From the NCBI GenBank assembly GCA_947247005.1, contig OX365959.1:38415097-38479096 (forward strand): a DNA stretch of 64,000 bases. Reading direction: 5' to 3'. This DNA is from Spisula solida. Taxonomy: Eukaryota; Mollusca; Bivalvia; Venerida; Mactridae. The first letter of the stretch is position 1; the number at the start of each line of letters is the position of its first letter. Shown here in pieces: positions 1-13,413 of the stretch. Below the pieces are notes generated by a model. It saw nothing but the letters and a program-made list of their open reading frames with translations, had not been told where the DNA came from and ran no database searches. The position numbers were made by a program, and so were the translations under genes.

Positions 1-1159
1 CTATTCAACTGACATAACAAAAAACATTGTGACGCGTAATGGAGGGAAGAAAATATGTATGTAGTAATAGAATGCTAGGTACAAAACGTTAAATGTCAAT
101 GACAATTATAGTATGAGTTTATTAACATGTAACACTATTAAAGCAACTTTGAAATGGATGTTTGATACACGTACATTCTTCACAGTGTATAAACCAAATC
201 ACTTTATGGCGTATTGGGATACTATACAATTCAACTGTATGACTTATTGGAAGAAATACCATAGGTGATTTCCGATCTTTGTATGACATATTGGAAGATT
301 ACACAAATCAACGTGTATGCCTTTTTGTGATAACCGGAAGTTGACTCGTCTATGTACTGTGTTCATTAAATGGTTTAGTAGCTGTTCGTTTCAGTAGGCT
401 ACTCATAACTTGTATTAGGTACACATAAACATACCTCTAGTGTTTTCGTGATGGCTGTCGTTTGAATATTACCAACATTATTATTGTGCAAGATTTTTTA
501 TATTTCTACGGTGGCAGTCATATTGGTCGAGGACTATGGAACAATCGTGAAAATTCGGCCATTTCCGTTTGTCTCCGGTAAATATACTATTGCAATGCAT
601 AAAGGCCGAGGCGGTCAGAATGGACAATGACAGTGCTCACTTCATATTGTTTGATCGGTTTAAATGATTATCAGATTAGCATGGATTTAAAAAAGTCGGA
701 GATTGTGTATCTCTGAGAATGTTTCTGTGTTATTGAAATCGACCTATTGTCAGGGTTGAACGTTTTGATAAGCTTTTAAAACAGTTGTCATATAAGTTTG
801 AATTACTTTACTATATCAGTGAACGTGAACGCTTGACAACTAAGTTCATTTGATTTATTTTCCTACCGGGTACCTGGTGGACTGAAGTCTATGCTTAATA
901 CTGATTGTTTATTAGCCGAGGTAAGTCCATCTTTTTCAGAGTATTATCATGCAAATATTGTATTACTAATCTATAGTACAAAGTGTCTCTGTAAAATTAT
1001 CTAAGAAACGGGGGTGATATTCATAAGGCATCTACGTAGAAAACTTAGAATAGTATTCAAAATGTCAAAATGCCTCAGATTCCAAAATATTAATTTAATG
1101 AATTGATATAATATGTAATTCTCATTACTAGTTATAAGTAACGTTACCCGTTTTCGGTG

Positions 1160-1305
1160 CGTGGTAGTACAACAGCAGCTGTGCCGTTTTATCCAGCACC
1201 CCGTGAAGCCTGTATTTCACCAGGTTTTACAGGGTGCTGGAAAAAATGGCCAAGCTGCTGAAAAAGATCTTATAATTCATGGAAAGCAAATAATTTCATC
1301 AGTGT
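1160..1305. mobile_element. Fragment related to the 24.5/25.7-kb MITE
   Basis: CTGCTGAAAAAGATCTTATA followed by TCATGGAAAGCAAATAAT closely matches the 24.65- and 25.75-kb copies. The left half has CCAGCACCCCGTGAAGCC with a near-complementary CAGGGTGCTGG. Confidence 0.6.
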
Positions 1306-1729
1306 TTCAGCTTCGTACAATATATGGTTTTGTCTGTTAGTGTGTGTATTATCTGGCTTTGAAGCATTATCTCATTGAACATACAAATAACTAAATCTGA
1401 GCAAACTTTGATAATTTTGATTGATATTAAACACAATTTAAGTATTATTGTAGTAATTTAACATGCGTATTTATTGTTTCCAGATTTTCATGTGAAAACA
1501 AATTAGATGGGCGATGTTGGCTAGTGAACTGACGTCAACAATTTGTGTCATAGGTATCGCCACAGATATTTAGATGTGCTCCTTGGATTTCGAAAATGAC
1601 CGAATGTTGCTTTTTAAGCACAAATTATTTTGTATTAATTTGAATACCAGACTTCACCCACGACGCAGCTGTCGCCGGACTGGACTGTTATTTGACAGTT
1701 ATAAACCACATACGCGTGTTTTCAGAATA

Positions 1730-2133
1730 TTAAAGTCCCATTATGCCTTAAATAGCAATTTTCAAAAAGCAATTAATTGGTAACATATCTGCAGAATGAT
1801 GCATTTTGAGCACTTTAGCTGAGTCCCAAAGGTGGAAAACACCATAAGATGGAAGAAAACAAAATAATGCCTTCAGTTGGTTTGTAAACAAAATGACGAA
1901 ATGTATACAATAAATGAAAATTTTAAAGTCTAAGAGAAGCAATTCTTGCAAAATTATTATTTTGTCACTCATACATTTTACTTAATGTGCTTTTTGGTAT
2001 TCTATTTCGACATATATAGCTGACATTCGGTCGTCAATTACAAGGAATTTGTGTCAAACATCCTAACTCCTTGTAGTTAGTCTATTTACTGAATGATCGG
2101 GAAAAAGTTTTGGGAGAGATTATGTGACTTGGA
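1730..2133. mobile_element. TTAA-flanked MITE, copy 1
   Basis: Begins TTAA-AGTCCCATTATGCC and ends GAGAGATTATGTGACTT; the right TTAA has decayed. About 400 bp, no coding. piggyBac- or Kolobok-like by target site. Confidence 0.75.
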
Positions 2134-3514
2134 TATAATGTGTATATTACCAACATTCCTTACATTATTGCTATTATTTACAATAATCATGGCTGATACG
2201 TAACTACAATACGTATAAGTATAATTTTTGTTAACCGCTTAATTAGTATCGTGATAAATAACAATTGTGCAAAATAGATCAGTTGTTCCATAAAATAAAA
2301 ACAATTGTGGAAATCAGAAAATACTTAGAATATATTTTGGGTAAAGTGCTGTGTTGTTACGAAGAATTGCTTTGGTTCCTTACTAAACATGGTGACCGCC
2401 TAACGTATAGGTTCGAATCACAATAGTTTAATGTTTCGATAGTCCATATAGGCGAGTTATTTTAACTTTTAACCTCCAAATAATTTCAACATTAACTTTT
2501 ATATTTTTATATTGTGCATCTAGCTAATCTAAACCATGAAAACAGTCCTAAGAAAAATTACTTTTCGCAATATGCTCATAATATTTATATAACTGTCACA
2601 TATTTTCGCGATATTTGCTTCTTTTGAAGGGTATATGTCTTGACCTGTAGGTGTATTTTACTTTTAATGCATTTTAATTGTTAACGATTCGACCAAGGGC
2701 AAACCTTAATTGTTTTGAGGGATTTGGTGGAGAGTTACCCAAGCAATATTTGAGCGAATTTATTTTGATGGTTCTTAAGAAAAAGACTGAGAAAGTAATC
2801 AATGTTAGTACGTTAATGTAGGGAAAATGTGCTCCACTCCCTATTATTCGTGTTTAGTTTAAACATATATATTCCCATTATTTACAGCATATTATAAACA
2901 ATACATATAAATGTACATTACAATTATTGTGAGGAAAGGATTGGAACGAAAGACTAAGTCTTATTTAACTTTTTTTCCTATGTTATGTAAATAAGAGGAA
3001 TGTGGCTAAGAAATTAAATGCGTGTACTGCTAGAAATAGTTCGCTGACAAAATGGAGAGAAGAAAATACTATAGAAGACAGTAAGTACAAAAATAAATAA
3101 GAAAAAACATCAGAGAGAAATAGAATGCGTATACTGACGTATACGCTGGTTAGCCTTTTAAGAGAGACGTTTAAAGAAAACATAAGAAACGGAAGGAAAA
3201 TAGGTGGAGAATTTGTACAAATATATCTAGAGGCAGTATTAAAATATTTTGCTATTGGATATCAAGGTTTGCACGTGGGTAAAGATGTTCGGGTCGTCTT
3301 GTTCAGAAAGGAGTGGGTTACCAAACAGTAGTGTATCTAGATCAAATTGATAGGCATGCAGATTTGTAAGAGACTCAAGGTAAAGTGTGCACTCAAAGAA
3401 GTAATGGTAGAAACTTCCATGCCTCATTGACATAAAGGACTGTCAGAGATATTTTTAGGAATAGATGGTGGTTCAGCGAACTGCATTTGGTACGGAGACG
3501 TGTATGTTATATCT
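2134..3514. other. No gene seen
   Basis: AT-rich, only short chance frames and no recognisable repeat. Confidence 0.6.
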
Positions 3515-4001
3515 AGGGGTGACTATTGAGTCCAATTTTGACTATTGCTATTGCTGAAAGTACTATTGCAATACTATTGTATTGCTGGAAACTATTGCGA
3601 TACTATTGCAATAGTTATTGCCAAGATTGAAAACCAGAGATTAACTTGTAAATGCAAATTTGCACTGCGTAAGATATCACTTTGTTGTACAGCATACAAA
3701 TCTACTATTTGTGGAAATTATTTAAAGGAATTTGACAGAAATAGATTAATAAATTTAGGCGATATTGTTCCATTGTGGCTGTTTTGATGCGTGTGGTTAT
3801 TTGCAATTAGTTTTTTAAAGAAAACGGAAGTTGTTTTAAATTAATAATAAACTTTATTTATAAAAAGGAAACTATCGTAACTATCGATAGCTGAGCTAAC
3901 TATTGGCGATAGTTATTGGATCGAGACTTTTACTATCGATCCATACTATCGGGACACTTGGAATCGCAATGCATCGATCTTTCGATGCATCGGCCCACCC
4001 C
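3515..4001. mobile_element. hAT-like non-autonomous element rich in ACTATTG/ACTATCG
   Basis: Ends AGGGGTGACTATTG and CGATGCATCGGCCCACCCCT. The inside is low-complexity CTATTGCAATA and CTATCGATAG motifs. GGGGTG ends suggest hAT; no 8-bp duplication could be confirmed. Confidence 0.45.
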
Positions 4002-4398
4002 TTATTCAAACTGAATATTTCAGAATTCTAATAATGACATACTAATGTACAAAATGGCCACATGTGTTCAAGTTATTCTGATATAACTAGGCCAGCATTA
4101 CCATGTCATAACCTGTAAATTGCGTATGTTCGGTAAAATGGCTATATTCGGGAATATTCTGGGCACGGCCTATTTCATGTACATCTTCTGTCATTTATAC
4201 TATCGGTACAAGAATGCTCATTTACCATTCGATAAACAGGTATATAATACATAATATGTGTAAATTCAAAACAAGTCGGATTGAATAGAAATAATTAACA
4301 TTTATGTTACCCCTTCCAAGTGCTAATGGACTCTTTTGTGGACAATTCAATAGGTAATATAGTCCAGAGAATTTGACACGATCCTGACCTTTATGCAT

Positions 4399-4598
4399 GA
4401 AATTTATTTTCTGTCGGTTAAGCGAAGCGCATAAGACGGAAAATGCTTTCCTGTGATTGGTTAAGATCTTCTGATTGCACGAATCAGGACTTGTTATGTT
4501 GGTTACACCATAGCGCACGAGTTGTCGTAAGCAGTGATTGAAGGTATGTGGTCATTCAGCTTTGGACACTTCGAGCTTAACAAGACGTATAATTTTTC
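4399..4598 (+). repeat. Dispersed 200-bp repeat, copy 1
   Basis: From GAAATTTATTTTCTGTCGG to AAGACGTATAATTTTT, nearly identical to 11801-11997. Contains TTTTCTGTC...GACGGAAAA arms around AGCGAAGCGC. Confidence 0.85.
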
Positions 4599-5483
4599 GT
4601 GGATAGTGAGACCACACCTAACGCAGTTATTCAGCAGACGTTATGTTTAGTGTTAGAACAATTAGACTCAGTAAAAATAGTGTTTCGATTAACATTATGG
4701 ACGATTCAGTTGAAATTCGAGACTGTCTTAGTGAGCCAGTTTGACGAACAGCTACGCACTTGACTATGGAGTGATGACAGTGCAAACGTTCCATTTATCC
4801 TGTTGGGGAGAATTCTACAGAAGAACCCGTTCGGGCCAGATATTACATGCCTACCATGAGAAGTGGACAAGAAACCACTTCGTATAACGAGAGTTTTGCA
4901 TGGCCGTGTTGGACGATTTCCATAAGCAGAACGAGTCGATGTAGATGAATAAACACCCGCACTGCAGAATGGAAGATGAGTATTTTACGTGTTTTATTGT
5001 TTTGATAGTAGTGGTATTGATTTACGCACGAATATTTCGTGCAAAGAAATCTGTTTAAAGTCTCGGTAGTTTTACACATCTAGATTGATTGGCTTTTTAC
5101 TTAATTGTAAGAAATGTTTGCATTTAAAATCTTTTTAGATAAGTTGCGACCAAGTATAGATATAAATACTATCATAATCTCTGTCATCCGTATGGGTTTA
5201 AAATGGAAATATTTACTAGCTTTGTACATGAAAATACAGAAATGTTGGCTGAAATATATGACAAATTGTTTTATTACTGCTATTGATTATTTATAACAGG
5301 TGCTGCACGTGGAAAGTAGATTTTGGTATGTAAACATTGATGGTAGGAAAATACAAATGTCATACTTATTTATGTTCTACCCAATTGATTTAATAATCGA
5401 AAAGATAATATATTTGTTAAAAAATTTCGACCTAAAATTGATTATTTAGGCTTTTGTGGATGGTACGCCAATATATGCCACTG

Positions 5484-5696
5484 TAAAATCCAGTTAGAAT
5501 CTGGTGACAGTGAGGGATCCGTTTGTGTACACAGAAGATTAGAACCATGGTCTGAATAGGTAGTGCGAATATAGTGTGTTGGTTTAGCATTGAATATAAT
5601 TTTATGGCTGTCTGTTTAAGCCTTTATAATTGGTTTTACACCGTAATAATGGTCCCGACCGCTGCGTCACTGTATTATTACCCTGACTGAACTATA
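5484..5696. mobile_element. MITE with TATAGTCCAGTYAGG ends, copy 1
   Basis: About 213 bp. Left TCCAGTTAGAATCTGGTGACAG, right GCGTCACTGTATTATTACCC then TGACTGAACTATA. Probably TA-flanked. Three other copies lie nearby. Confidence 0.7.
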
Positions 5697-5727
5697 TGTA
5701 TATTGTTTATACTGTATTATAGCGGAC

Positions 5728-5850
5728 TATATAGTCCAGTTAGGATATTGTGACAGTGACGTTGCAGTTTATGTGTACGCAAAAAAGTACAACCATTGTC
5801 TAAACAGGTAGAGCGAAGTTTGGTATGTTAGTTTAGCATTGAAATTATAC
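5728..5850. mobile_element. Same MITE family, 3'-truncated copy
   Basis: Left end TATAGTCCAGTTAGGATATTG and the following 100 bases (GTTAGTTTAGCATTGAAA) match copy 1; the right end is missing. Confidence 0.65.
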
Positions 5851-5972
5851 TTGTTTGTATAGTGCGTTCAAAGTCAAACGAGAACCGTTATCAACATAAA
5901 CTCGCCTTTCAGGTAAACTTTAAATGTGTTCGATATCAAATCGTGTTCAATGCGCATTTTCTACATCAAAGT

Positions 5973-6063
5973 CGCTGTGGTGTAGTGGTCACGCACACAT
6001 TCTACACGTTTCAGTTTTATTCCTAGTTGTAGGTTCGATCCCCACAGTTGAATTGTTTTTTTT
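5973..6063 (+). mobile_element. tRNA-like Pol III element with T8 terminator
   Basis: GCTGTGGTGTAGTGGTCA then GTAGGTTCGATCCCC (B-box GGTTCGATCCC) and a run of eight T at 6056-6063. CTGTGG/CCACAG can pair as an acceptor-like stem, but D and anticodon arms are poor. A tRNA pseudogene or SINE head rather than a functional tRNA. Confidence 0.5.
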
Positions 6064-6569
6064 ATTACACGTATCCATGTTATAAAGCCTTATATTATAC
6101 TAGTCTACTGCTTTAATGTATCGATAATTCAAATGATAACTTGTTTATGTTGCCGTGAGTAGATCATATAAGTGTATGATTACTGTAGTGTAGATAAAAA
6201 TAAAATAATTGACAATATACAACTTGGTAGATAAGAATGAAAACATAACACACAAATAATTCAACATTCCTTACTACGTGTATTATATTAGTTACAAATA
6301 CAAAATAAGGTACTTAAAAAAGATAAAACAATATGTAACTTTGATGGATGTCGAACCAATGGCGAGATTTCAAGAACAAAATCTCAGCAAAATCAATGAT
6401 ATAATAGCGACATGCTTAACCACTCGACTTACGAGAAGAAATGAAACAATACTTTTCAAGTATTAGACTTGTGATTTAAGGTATCTCTTTTATTATATAA
6501 AACATAAGCTCCCCTATTCTTTTGAATGGGATAGTCCCTCATTAGTATTACTTATTGAACCGACAGTAC

Positions 6570-6656
6570 AGTATAAGCCTTTATAATTTGTTTTACACCG
6601 TTATAGTGGACTCGACCGCTGCGTCACTGGATTTTTATCCTGACTGGACTATACGT
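6570..6656. mobile_element. Same MITE family, 5'-truncated copy
   Basis: Only the right half is present: GCCTTTATAATTTGTTTTAC through CGACCGCTGCGTCACTGG to CTGACTGGACTATA. Confidence 0.65.
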
Positions 6657-6962
6657 TGGGCGAAGCCCAACGGATAAGATCCGGTTTACGATAACACGTG
6701 TGCACGTGGTTTGGTCAGAGTTTGAATTCACTAATGGATCTAAAAATTTGTGTTAAAATCCCGCACTGAAGCAAATATACTAGAAAATGGCTGCTAATAG
6801 AATAACAAAAAAAATCAAAATGCGATATTCGGCAGCTCATAAATTTTCTTTTATTTTTTAATGATGTTTAAAAATATTCCAAAAACGAGCGTAGGTCCCT
6901 GTCTAGAAAAGAAAAATAATAATTATCAGTCTTCCATGGTTGCTATGCAACCAATATTTTTA

Positions 6963-7500
6963 TATGGGGAGGGCTATTTCCTAAATGTTTGGACACAAAA
7001 AAGGCAGCCATTTTTTGCCCACTTCGGAAGGAAATTTTAACATTTTCAGTGCATAAACGATGCTACAAACTGTTATGAGACACATGATTACTCTGAGATA
7101 ACGAAGTAAGTCGAGCGGGAATCGTTCATATGCGCGAAATATCAACCAATCTTAAGAAAATCTAATGAAAAAGACACAAGTTTCGGTTATTTCCCATCGC
7201 AAAGTTTGCAATACAATTAATTAAAGTCCGTTTCGGGTATTTATGGGGAGGGCTATTTCCTAAATGTTTGGACACAAAAAAGGCAGCCATTTTTTTGCCC
7301 ACTTCGGAAGGAAATTTTAACATTTTCAGTGCATAAACGATGCTACAAACTGTTATGAGACACATGATAACTCTGAGATAACGAAGTAAGTCGAGCGGGA
7401 ATCGTTCATATGCGCGAAATATCAACCAATCTTAAGAAAATCTAATGAAAAAGACACAAGTTTCGGTTATTTCCCATCGCAAAGTTTGCAATACAATTTC
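6963..7500 (+). repeat. Recent 279-bp tandem duplication
   Basis: The block starting TATGGGGAGGGCTATTTCC is repeated with a 279-bp offset. The copies differ by about two changes over roughly 255 bp. Confidence 0.93.
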
Positions 7501-9155
7501 GGGTATTTACGTATCTAGACCGGACGGTGATAATCCACATCGTAGTTGTAGGTTATTGTAAAGAAAGTAAAACAAATGCATTTTCGTAATTCCTCGCCGA
7601 GATGTAATTAAAAAATCCCTCCGAAATCGTCAAAAATATTCGCGGGATGAAGGTCGCAAAACTAATTACATGTTGTTGTTGTCGTTATTGGATACAATAA
7701 AACCCGTAATTTTCCGTCTAAATCTCTTTTATGTTGTGACGATTTGCAGGGTTTATTTAACAAAAAAGGTGATTAAGATTAAAGATGTTTGATATTTAAT
7801 CGTAATATGATTAATTGAAATGAAAATAGCCTTTTCTTTTGAACAAAAGTACTATCTGGTATGCTCATGCAACCCATTAAAAAAAGATAAAATATCAAAT
7901 AAGGCCTAGAAATCAGTTGTTATCTGTGTTTATATCTAATTATTCATTTTTAAATTGGTTACCCCTGAATTAAGTAGACCTGGAATTAAACAAAATTGAA
8001 AAACGTGTATTATTCGTGTTCATTCGGACTGACAAACGATAGCAGGTTTGTATCGTCTTTCGTTACTTTGTACCCAATATTTCGTATCAAACCGCTATGC
8101 GCGCTTTCTTGTGCAACGAACCGCTTCGATAGGTTGCATAGACGTAGGAAAGCGCTCGGTAGCGCCTTTTGGAAACGGCTTGCTCCAGATTCGTAACTTC
8201 GTAACCAAACAATTTTTTGTGAAGTTATGCATCACCAAAAATCCAGTACTAGATGAGCATGTTACAAATAATGTAGGACAACTGACATAGTCCGCTACAT
8301 ATGCTGTGCATTAGTTCATATTAATGTCAGTCCCGGACATGCTGACAGAATACTAGTACGATGTATAATTCAGTCGCAATGTATTAGGTATGCATATTAT
8401 GAGAATCCAAAATGTATATCACAGAACTAATGCATTATTAATCTTGGAAAATGTAACCAGACTGGTTGTGTAGCTTTAAATTCTAATTCTGGGATAAAGA
8501 ACAACGGAACGTATTGGAGTATTTCATATCTATATTATATCTGATTGGCAAATTAAAATGTGCCGCATACATTTATTTTACAATGAGAATTGTTAATAGC
8601 ACATGCTCCATGCTAGAGCACTTAGATTAACTGTACGTGTTAATTAATGGATAACTCAGTTGAAATGATAGCTATTGTTGGTGCACATGGTCTTTGTAGA
8701 AACTATTCACGTTTCAATAAGTCATACAGTGATCGAAATCACGGGTGCTTTTGCTCGCGATGGGTCATAAATTTTGAAATGTATAGTATCCCAATAAGTC
8801 ATACAGTGGTTTTGTTTATACGCTATGGGAACTAATGTACAAATGTAGTCTTGTTTAGATGAAGGGAGGACACAAAGGTAAATTTCGAAAACTGACAAAT
8901 CAAGAGTTCTTGTATTAGTAAGGACCGTTGTTTGGTAATATACCAACTTTGAATTAAATATTGGAAATTGAAGGTGGTAGAGTTATCGAAAATGCTATTG
9001 ACTATTGGCACACCTACGAATGGTGAAGTTAGAATCGGTTTTCTGAGAAAAGAATTACCTGATGCGAGGAACAATTTTGTATTTGATTATAAGTGATAGC
9101 ATTGATATGGTTACGTTTGAACTGTTTCAAGTTTTAACCAAGTAATGCACGATAT
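7501..9155. other. No gene seen; dispersed-repeat trace
   Basis: Contains AATAAGTCATACAGTG at 8716-8731 and 8795-8812, inverted relative to TGTATGACTTATTGG at about 220-255 and 50940-50990: a dispersed repeat without clear ends. Frames at 7996-8290 overlap each other and show no domain. Confidence 0.5.
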
Positions 9156-9535
9156 GAAACGGCGTGGCTGCCTTTAGAATTGCTAGACATTGAATAGTAT
9201 GTCTAGGCTGACAAGCCTTGATAATATGTTTGGACATGGTATATATACCGTCGAAATGTTAGTAGTTCATATGATAAAAATCATAAATACATAAGCTTAA
9301 TGCATATAAATGGGCATTTATGTCATAATTCCTTGTCATGGAATATTTTGTTTAGGCTTGCAGGCCTTGATAATATGTGTACCGGTAGACACTGAAATGA
9401 TAAGCTTGTTTACGTATTTGTTTATAAGTTATAAAATATTTGTTATAAATTTGACTTTAACTTGGCATGGTATAAATTCGATCTTATGTTAAGGTGTTTA
9501 CTAAATTTAAATTCAATTTGGCATGTTAATTTAAC

Positions 9536-9744
9536 TATAATCCAGTTAGGATCTGGTGACAGTGACGTAGCCGTTTATGTGTACACATACGATTACAAGC
9601 ATTGCCAGTATATGTAGTGCGAATATAGTTTGTTAGTTTAGCAATGAAAATATTGCTGTCTGTTTTAGCCTTTATATTGGTTTTACACCGTAATAGTGGA
9701 CCCGACCGCCGCGTCACTGTATTATTACCCTGACTGTGCTATAG
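9536..9744. mobile_element. Same MITE family, full-length copy
   Basis: 209 bp from TATAATCCAGTTAGGATCTG to TTACCCTGACTGTGCTATAG, intact along its length. Confidence 0.75.
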
Positions 9745-10106
9745 TAATCAGCAATTTTTATGTATTGCACGTGATTTGCTTATTTTTGAGCATTATTTCT
9801 AAGCGGACAAAACTTCGATGACGTGTTAAAGCATAGCACATTTACAGTTGTAATTATTTTAAAATCAATATACTTAGCCAGGATAGCAATATTAGTACGT
9901 ACAATCATGTACTTAGTTGCTATACAATGAATATAATGTTCGGCTGACAAGTCGGGATATTAGTTATAACATGTTATGGTGCAATATGCTAACTTCTAAC
10001 ATATGTTTTCGTTTAAACTAATTGTTTTAATCAGTAATGGACAATACGCATGTTTATGAATCGGCGTGGCTGCCTTTATAATTGCTAGACATTGAGTAGT
10101 ATGTCT

Positions 10107-10345
10107 AGGCTGACAAGCCTTGATAATATGTGTGACATGGTATAGTTCAGGTTGACAAGTCTTGATAATATGTGTGACATGGTATAGTTCAGGTTGACAA
10201 GTCTTGGTGATATGCGTGACATGGTATAGTTCAGGTTGACAAGTCTTGATAATATGTGTGACATGGTATAGTTCAGGTTGACAGGTCTTGATAATATGTG
10301 TGACATGGTATAGTTCAGGTTGACAAGTCGTGATAATATGTTATG
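10107..10345 (+). repeat. 42-bp minisatellite, about 5.5 copies
   Basis: Unit contains GACATGGTATAGTTCAGG and TTGACAAGTCTTGATAATAT. A flanking segment (GGCGTGGCTGCCTTTA...GTATGTCTAGGCTGACAAGCC) occurs at about 9160, 10065 and 10430. The 14-residue repeat peptide on the minus strand is a by-product of 42 being a multiple of three. Confidence 0.9.
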
Positions 10346-11558
10346 GTATAAATGATTCGTGTGTATATGTTAACATCTGATATGTTTACGTTTGAACTGT
10401 TTTAACAAGTAATGGACGATATGAATCGGCGTGGCTGCCTTTAGAATCGCTAGACATTGAATAGTATGTCTAGACTGACAAGCCTTGATAATATGTGTGG
10501 ACATGGTATAATATAATACCGTCGAATATGTTTATAAGTTGGGAATGTTATTATTAACTTTTGTACAATAGTGCGCCATATTAAATGAATATATGTATCA
10601 GTGCATCTATAAAATTTTGAATTTAGATTAACGTCTGGTTTGGGTAATATTGCGGACCGTAAGCAATACACACACCAGTACAGTATATGTATATATGAGC
10701 AATTAACATTTGTGTTTGATATGAATAGGTATGTCTGTCATTTTATATTTGAGCTGAAGAGTATAATACATAGGCTGTCAAGCATTGATAATACGTGTAG
10801 ATAATGAGTTATTGACCTTTATTAGCGGTGTTTATACAAATGTGTTTGTGCATACAATCTGTTTATTTCAGGATGATTATAACGGAATTGATTACTTGAC
10901 TGAATTGGCTGCGGATTAGATACCTCGGATCCCGGAATTACTGAAGGACGCTCGCACAGACAGTACCACCTAAGTGACAACAGTGGTTTTTATTGTGTAG
11001 TAAGTGGACCTTAGGTAATTGTGGGTGAAGAGGATATCATTCCGATCATGAGCAATTCTTTTTCTTCTATATGTGTAATTCTAATTCATTCAGTTTTACG
11101 ATGAAATCAAATGGATACGTGTTTGGTTTGATATGCAAACCCCCGAGATTCAGTGTTAGTGATCAATGTGTACGTTACTTTTTACATCGGTTTTCTATGA
11201 AGAACCTTTTGTGAATGCTGCGAACTAACCAATGATTAATGTGCTGAAACTCTATACGTTCAGATATTGTATTCAACTTAGAAAGTGAAACAATTTAAAA
11301 CAATATTAACGTTTGATCATGTTGATTCTTGATGTTTCGTAATTTACACATGACAATGCGAATTTAAGAGACACAACAAGTGTTGCTATGAATATTCATA
11401 CGGTGGTTATGTGAAATGTCTTTTATTATGATGTTTCACAATGAACAATTTAAAAATCGATTTAGTATTTGATTGTTACTGTTTATATCACGCACGTATG
11501 GTTTTCCCGTTCGTTTAGGTTCAGCTTGCCCAAGTGCTTATTACAATTATACTATATA

Positions 11559-11733
11559 CAGTCAGATCTCGATATAACGACACCCGATATACTGACAAAT
11601 TCATTATACATAAACTCAAATTTGGGGACAAAAGTATTAAAATGCTCTTTGTATCAATTCTGTATACCGACATATTCGTTATAACGACATTTTTCTTGGA
11701 AACTAACAGCGTCGTTGTATCGAGATCTGACTG
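11559..11733. mobile_element. Tc1/mariner-like MITE with a nearby empty site
   Basis: 175 bp, ends CAGTCAGATCTCGATA, 23-bp inverted repeats with one mismatch, TA duplication at 11557-11558 and 11734-11735. The same flanking sequence without the element occurs at 12157-12260. Confidence 0.92.
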
Positions 11734-11800
11734 TAATAAGTTATAAAGTGTTTGTTGTTTAATGTAGTAGATCTATGGTATAGATCTGTGAAGATCACAG

Positions 11801-11997
11801 GAAATTTATTTTCTGTCGGTTAAGCGAAGCGCATAAGACGGAAAATGCTTTCCTGTGATTGGTTAAGATCTTCTGATTGCACGAATCAGGACTTGTTATG
11901 TTGGTTACCATAGCGCACGAGTTGTCGTGCGCAGTGATTGAAGGTATGTGGTCATTCAGCTTTGGGCACTAAGAGCTTACAAGACGTATAATTTTTA
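11801..11997 (+). repeat. Dispersed 200-bp repeat, copy 2
   Basis: Same orientation and almost the same sequence as 4399-4598. It begins exactly where the 11.5/12.2-kb duplication loses similarity. Confidence 0.85.
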
Positions 11998-12260
11998 GTT
12001 CATAAAAATGGGGAAAGATGCGTGTTATGTGCTATAAATTTGTTACATGTACTTTATTTATATGAGATGATGTTGGTATATTAATGTGTATGCATATTTA
12101 TGAGATGAACTGTTGCTGGTAGAATGATGAATGTATTGATAATAGAAAGTAAGCTAGCTTGCCCAAGTGCTTATTACAATTATACTATATAATAAGTTAT
12201 AAAGTGTTTGTTGTTTAATGTAGTAGATCTATGGTATAGCTCTGTGAAGATCACAGGAAT

Positions 12261-13413
12261 ATATTACAAGGTTATTGCGTTGAATATATAAAAATCCGCG
12301 AGCAAATCGTGCAATATCGGTGCTTTAGACTTGAGTTGGTATTACACCTCGAGCGTCTTCGTGATACTTCCCGTCTATGAAAACATACAACCGGAGTTAT
12401 AAATATAGATAAGATATCAGCTGTTAAATTATGCTTATTAAAGGTCGAGAGTCGTGTAAAATTCTCTGCACTATACCCCTACATGTATGATATCATACCG
12501 GTGAATATTAATTCTCCAATGATAATATCATTATTTGTTTTTACTAGAGGAAGGTTCTATCTTTCATATACATTTAGTGAATATTACAGAGGCATTATCA
12601 GAAATGTCCCTCGAATATAAGAATATGCTAAACTTGCTATCAGAAGTGGTCTTAAACATATGGATTGTTTCCAACTTCTCTTCAGAGTTTTTCTTAGGCC
12701 TTAATTTCTGGAGCGTATAATAGTTTGTAGATGATGAAACTGTTAAAAAAATATTTTTGTTGCAATTAGTTTGAAGTTGACCCTAGTTTTCAGCTTTAAT
12801 CACTCGCCTTAAATGCATTAAAAAAATACACGACAATAGCAATACTAACATAACAAAAATTGACATAAAAATACACTTAAACGAATTTCTAATTCGACGA
12901 AGTGTCGTCACACACCAAAACATGACATAGAAAAACATGACTCAACAATGTATGACAGTTGTCAAGGGTGACAACTATTCCTCGTGTGTTGGTGTATATA
13001 GTGTCTGATTGTCTCCCTTTGTCTGAGAAAATACGGTACATTTCGACCGGAAGAAACTCTTATAGCGCTCGTTGGTTGTAAAACAAATCGTATAAAATGA
13101 AGATTTCTCAGTAATGAGTATCTACGGTAGGTACAGGTATATAACTTTGGACGGGAATGAAATGCATTTACCAACTCTACACAAAAATCTCAGCTGTATC
13201 TATGATATGTAAAAATGTAATTTGTCCATAAGTTCTATATAAGATGTAACGAAGGGTTCAGTGAGAGTTTATTCTTCCTCGGTGTTGGTAGTTCCAGCCC
13301 TACCTTGACCACCACAACAGCAATACGTTTTGTACATGAAATAAATACGCAAGTTAATAAAGTTGGCATTGAAATCAATGAGAAATAGACGTTCACGCAA
13401 CCCCATGTCTATT
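12261..13413. other. No gene seen
   Basis: AT-rich single-copy-looking sequence; no motif or repeat recognised. Confidence 0.6.

Larger units (their letters stand above)
11524..12260 (+). repeat. Direct duplication, one copy carrying a MITE
   Basis: 11524-11802 and 12157-12260 share GCTTGCCCAAGTGC, ATAAGTTATAAAGTGTTTG and GAAGATCACAGG almost without change. Only the first copy contains the 175-bp MITE. The TA target in the empty copy is 12190-12191. Confidence 0.9.

Noticed and set aside
5973..6048. Functional tRNA gene
   Set aside because: Good A/B boxes and terminator but D and anticodon arms do not fold; better as a tRNA-derived element.
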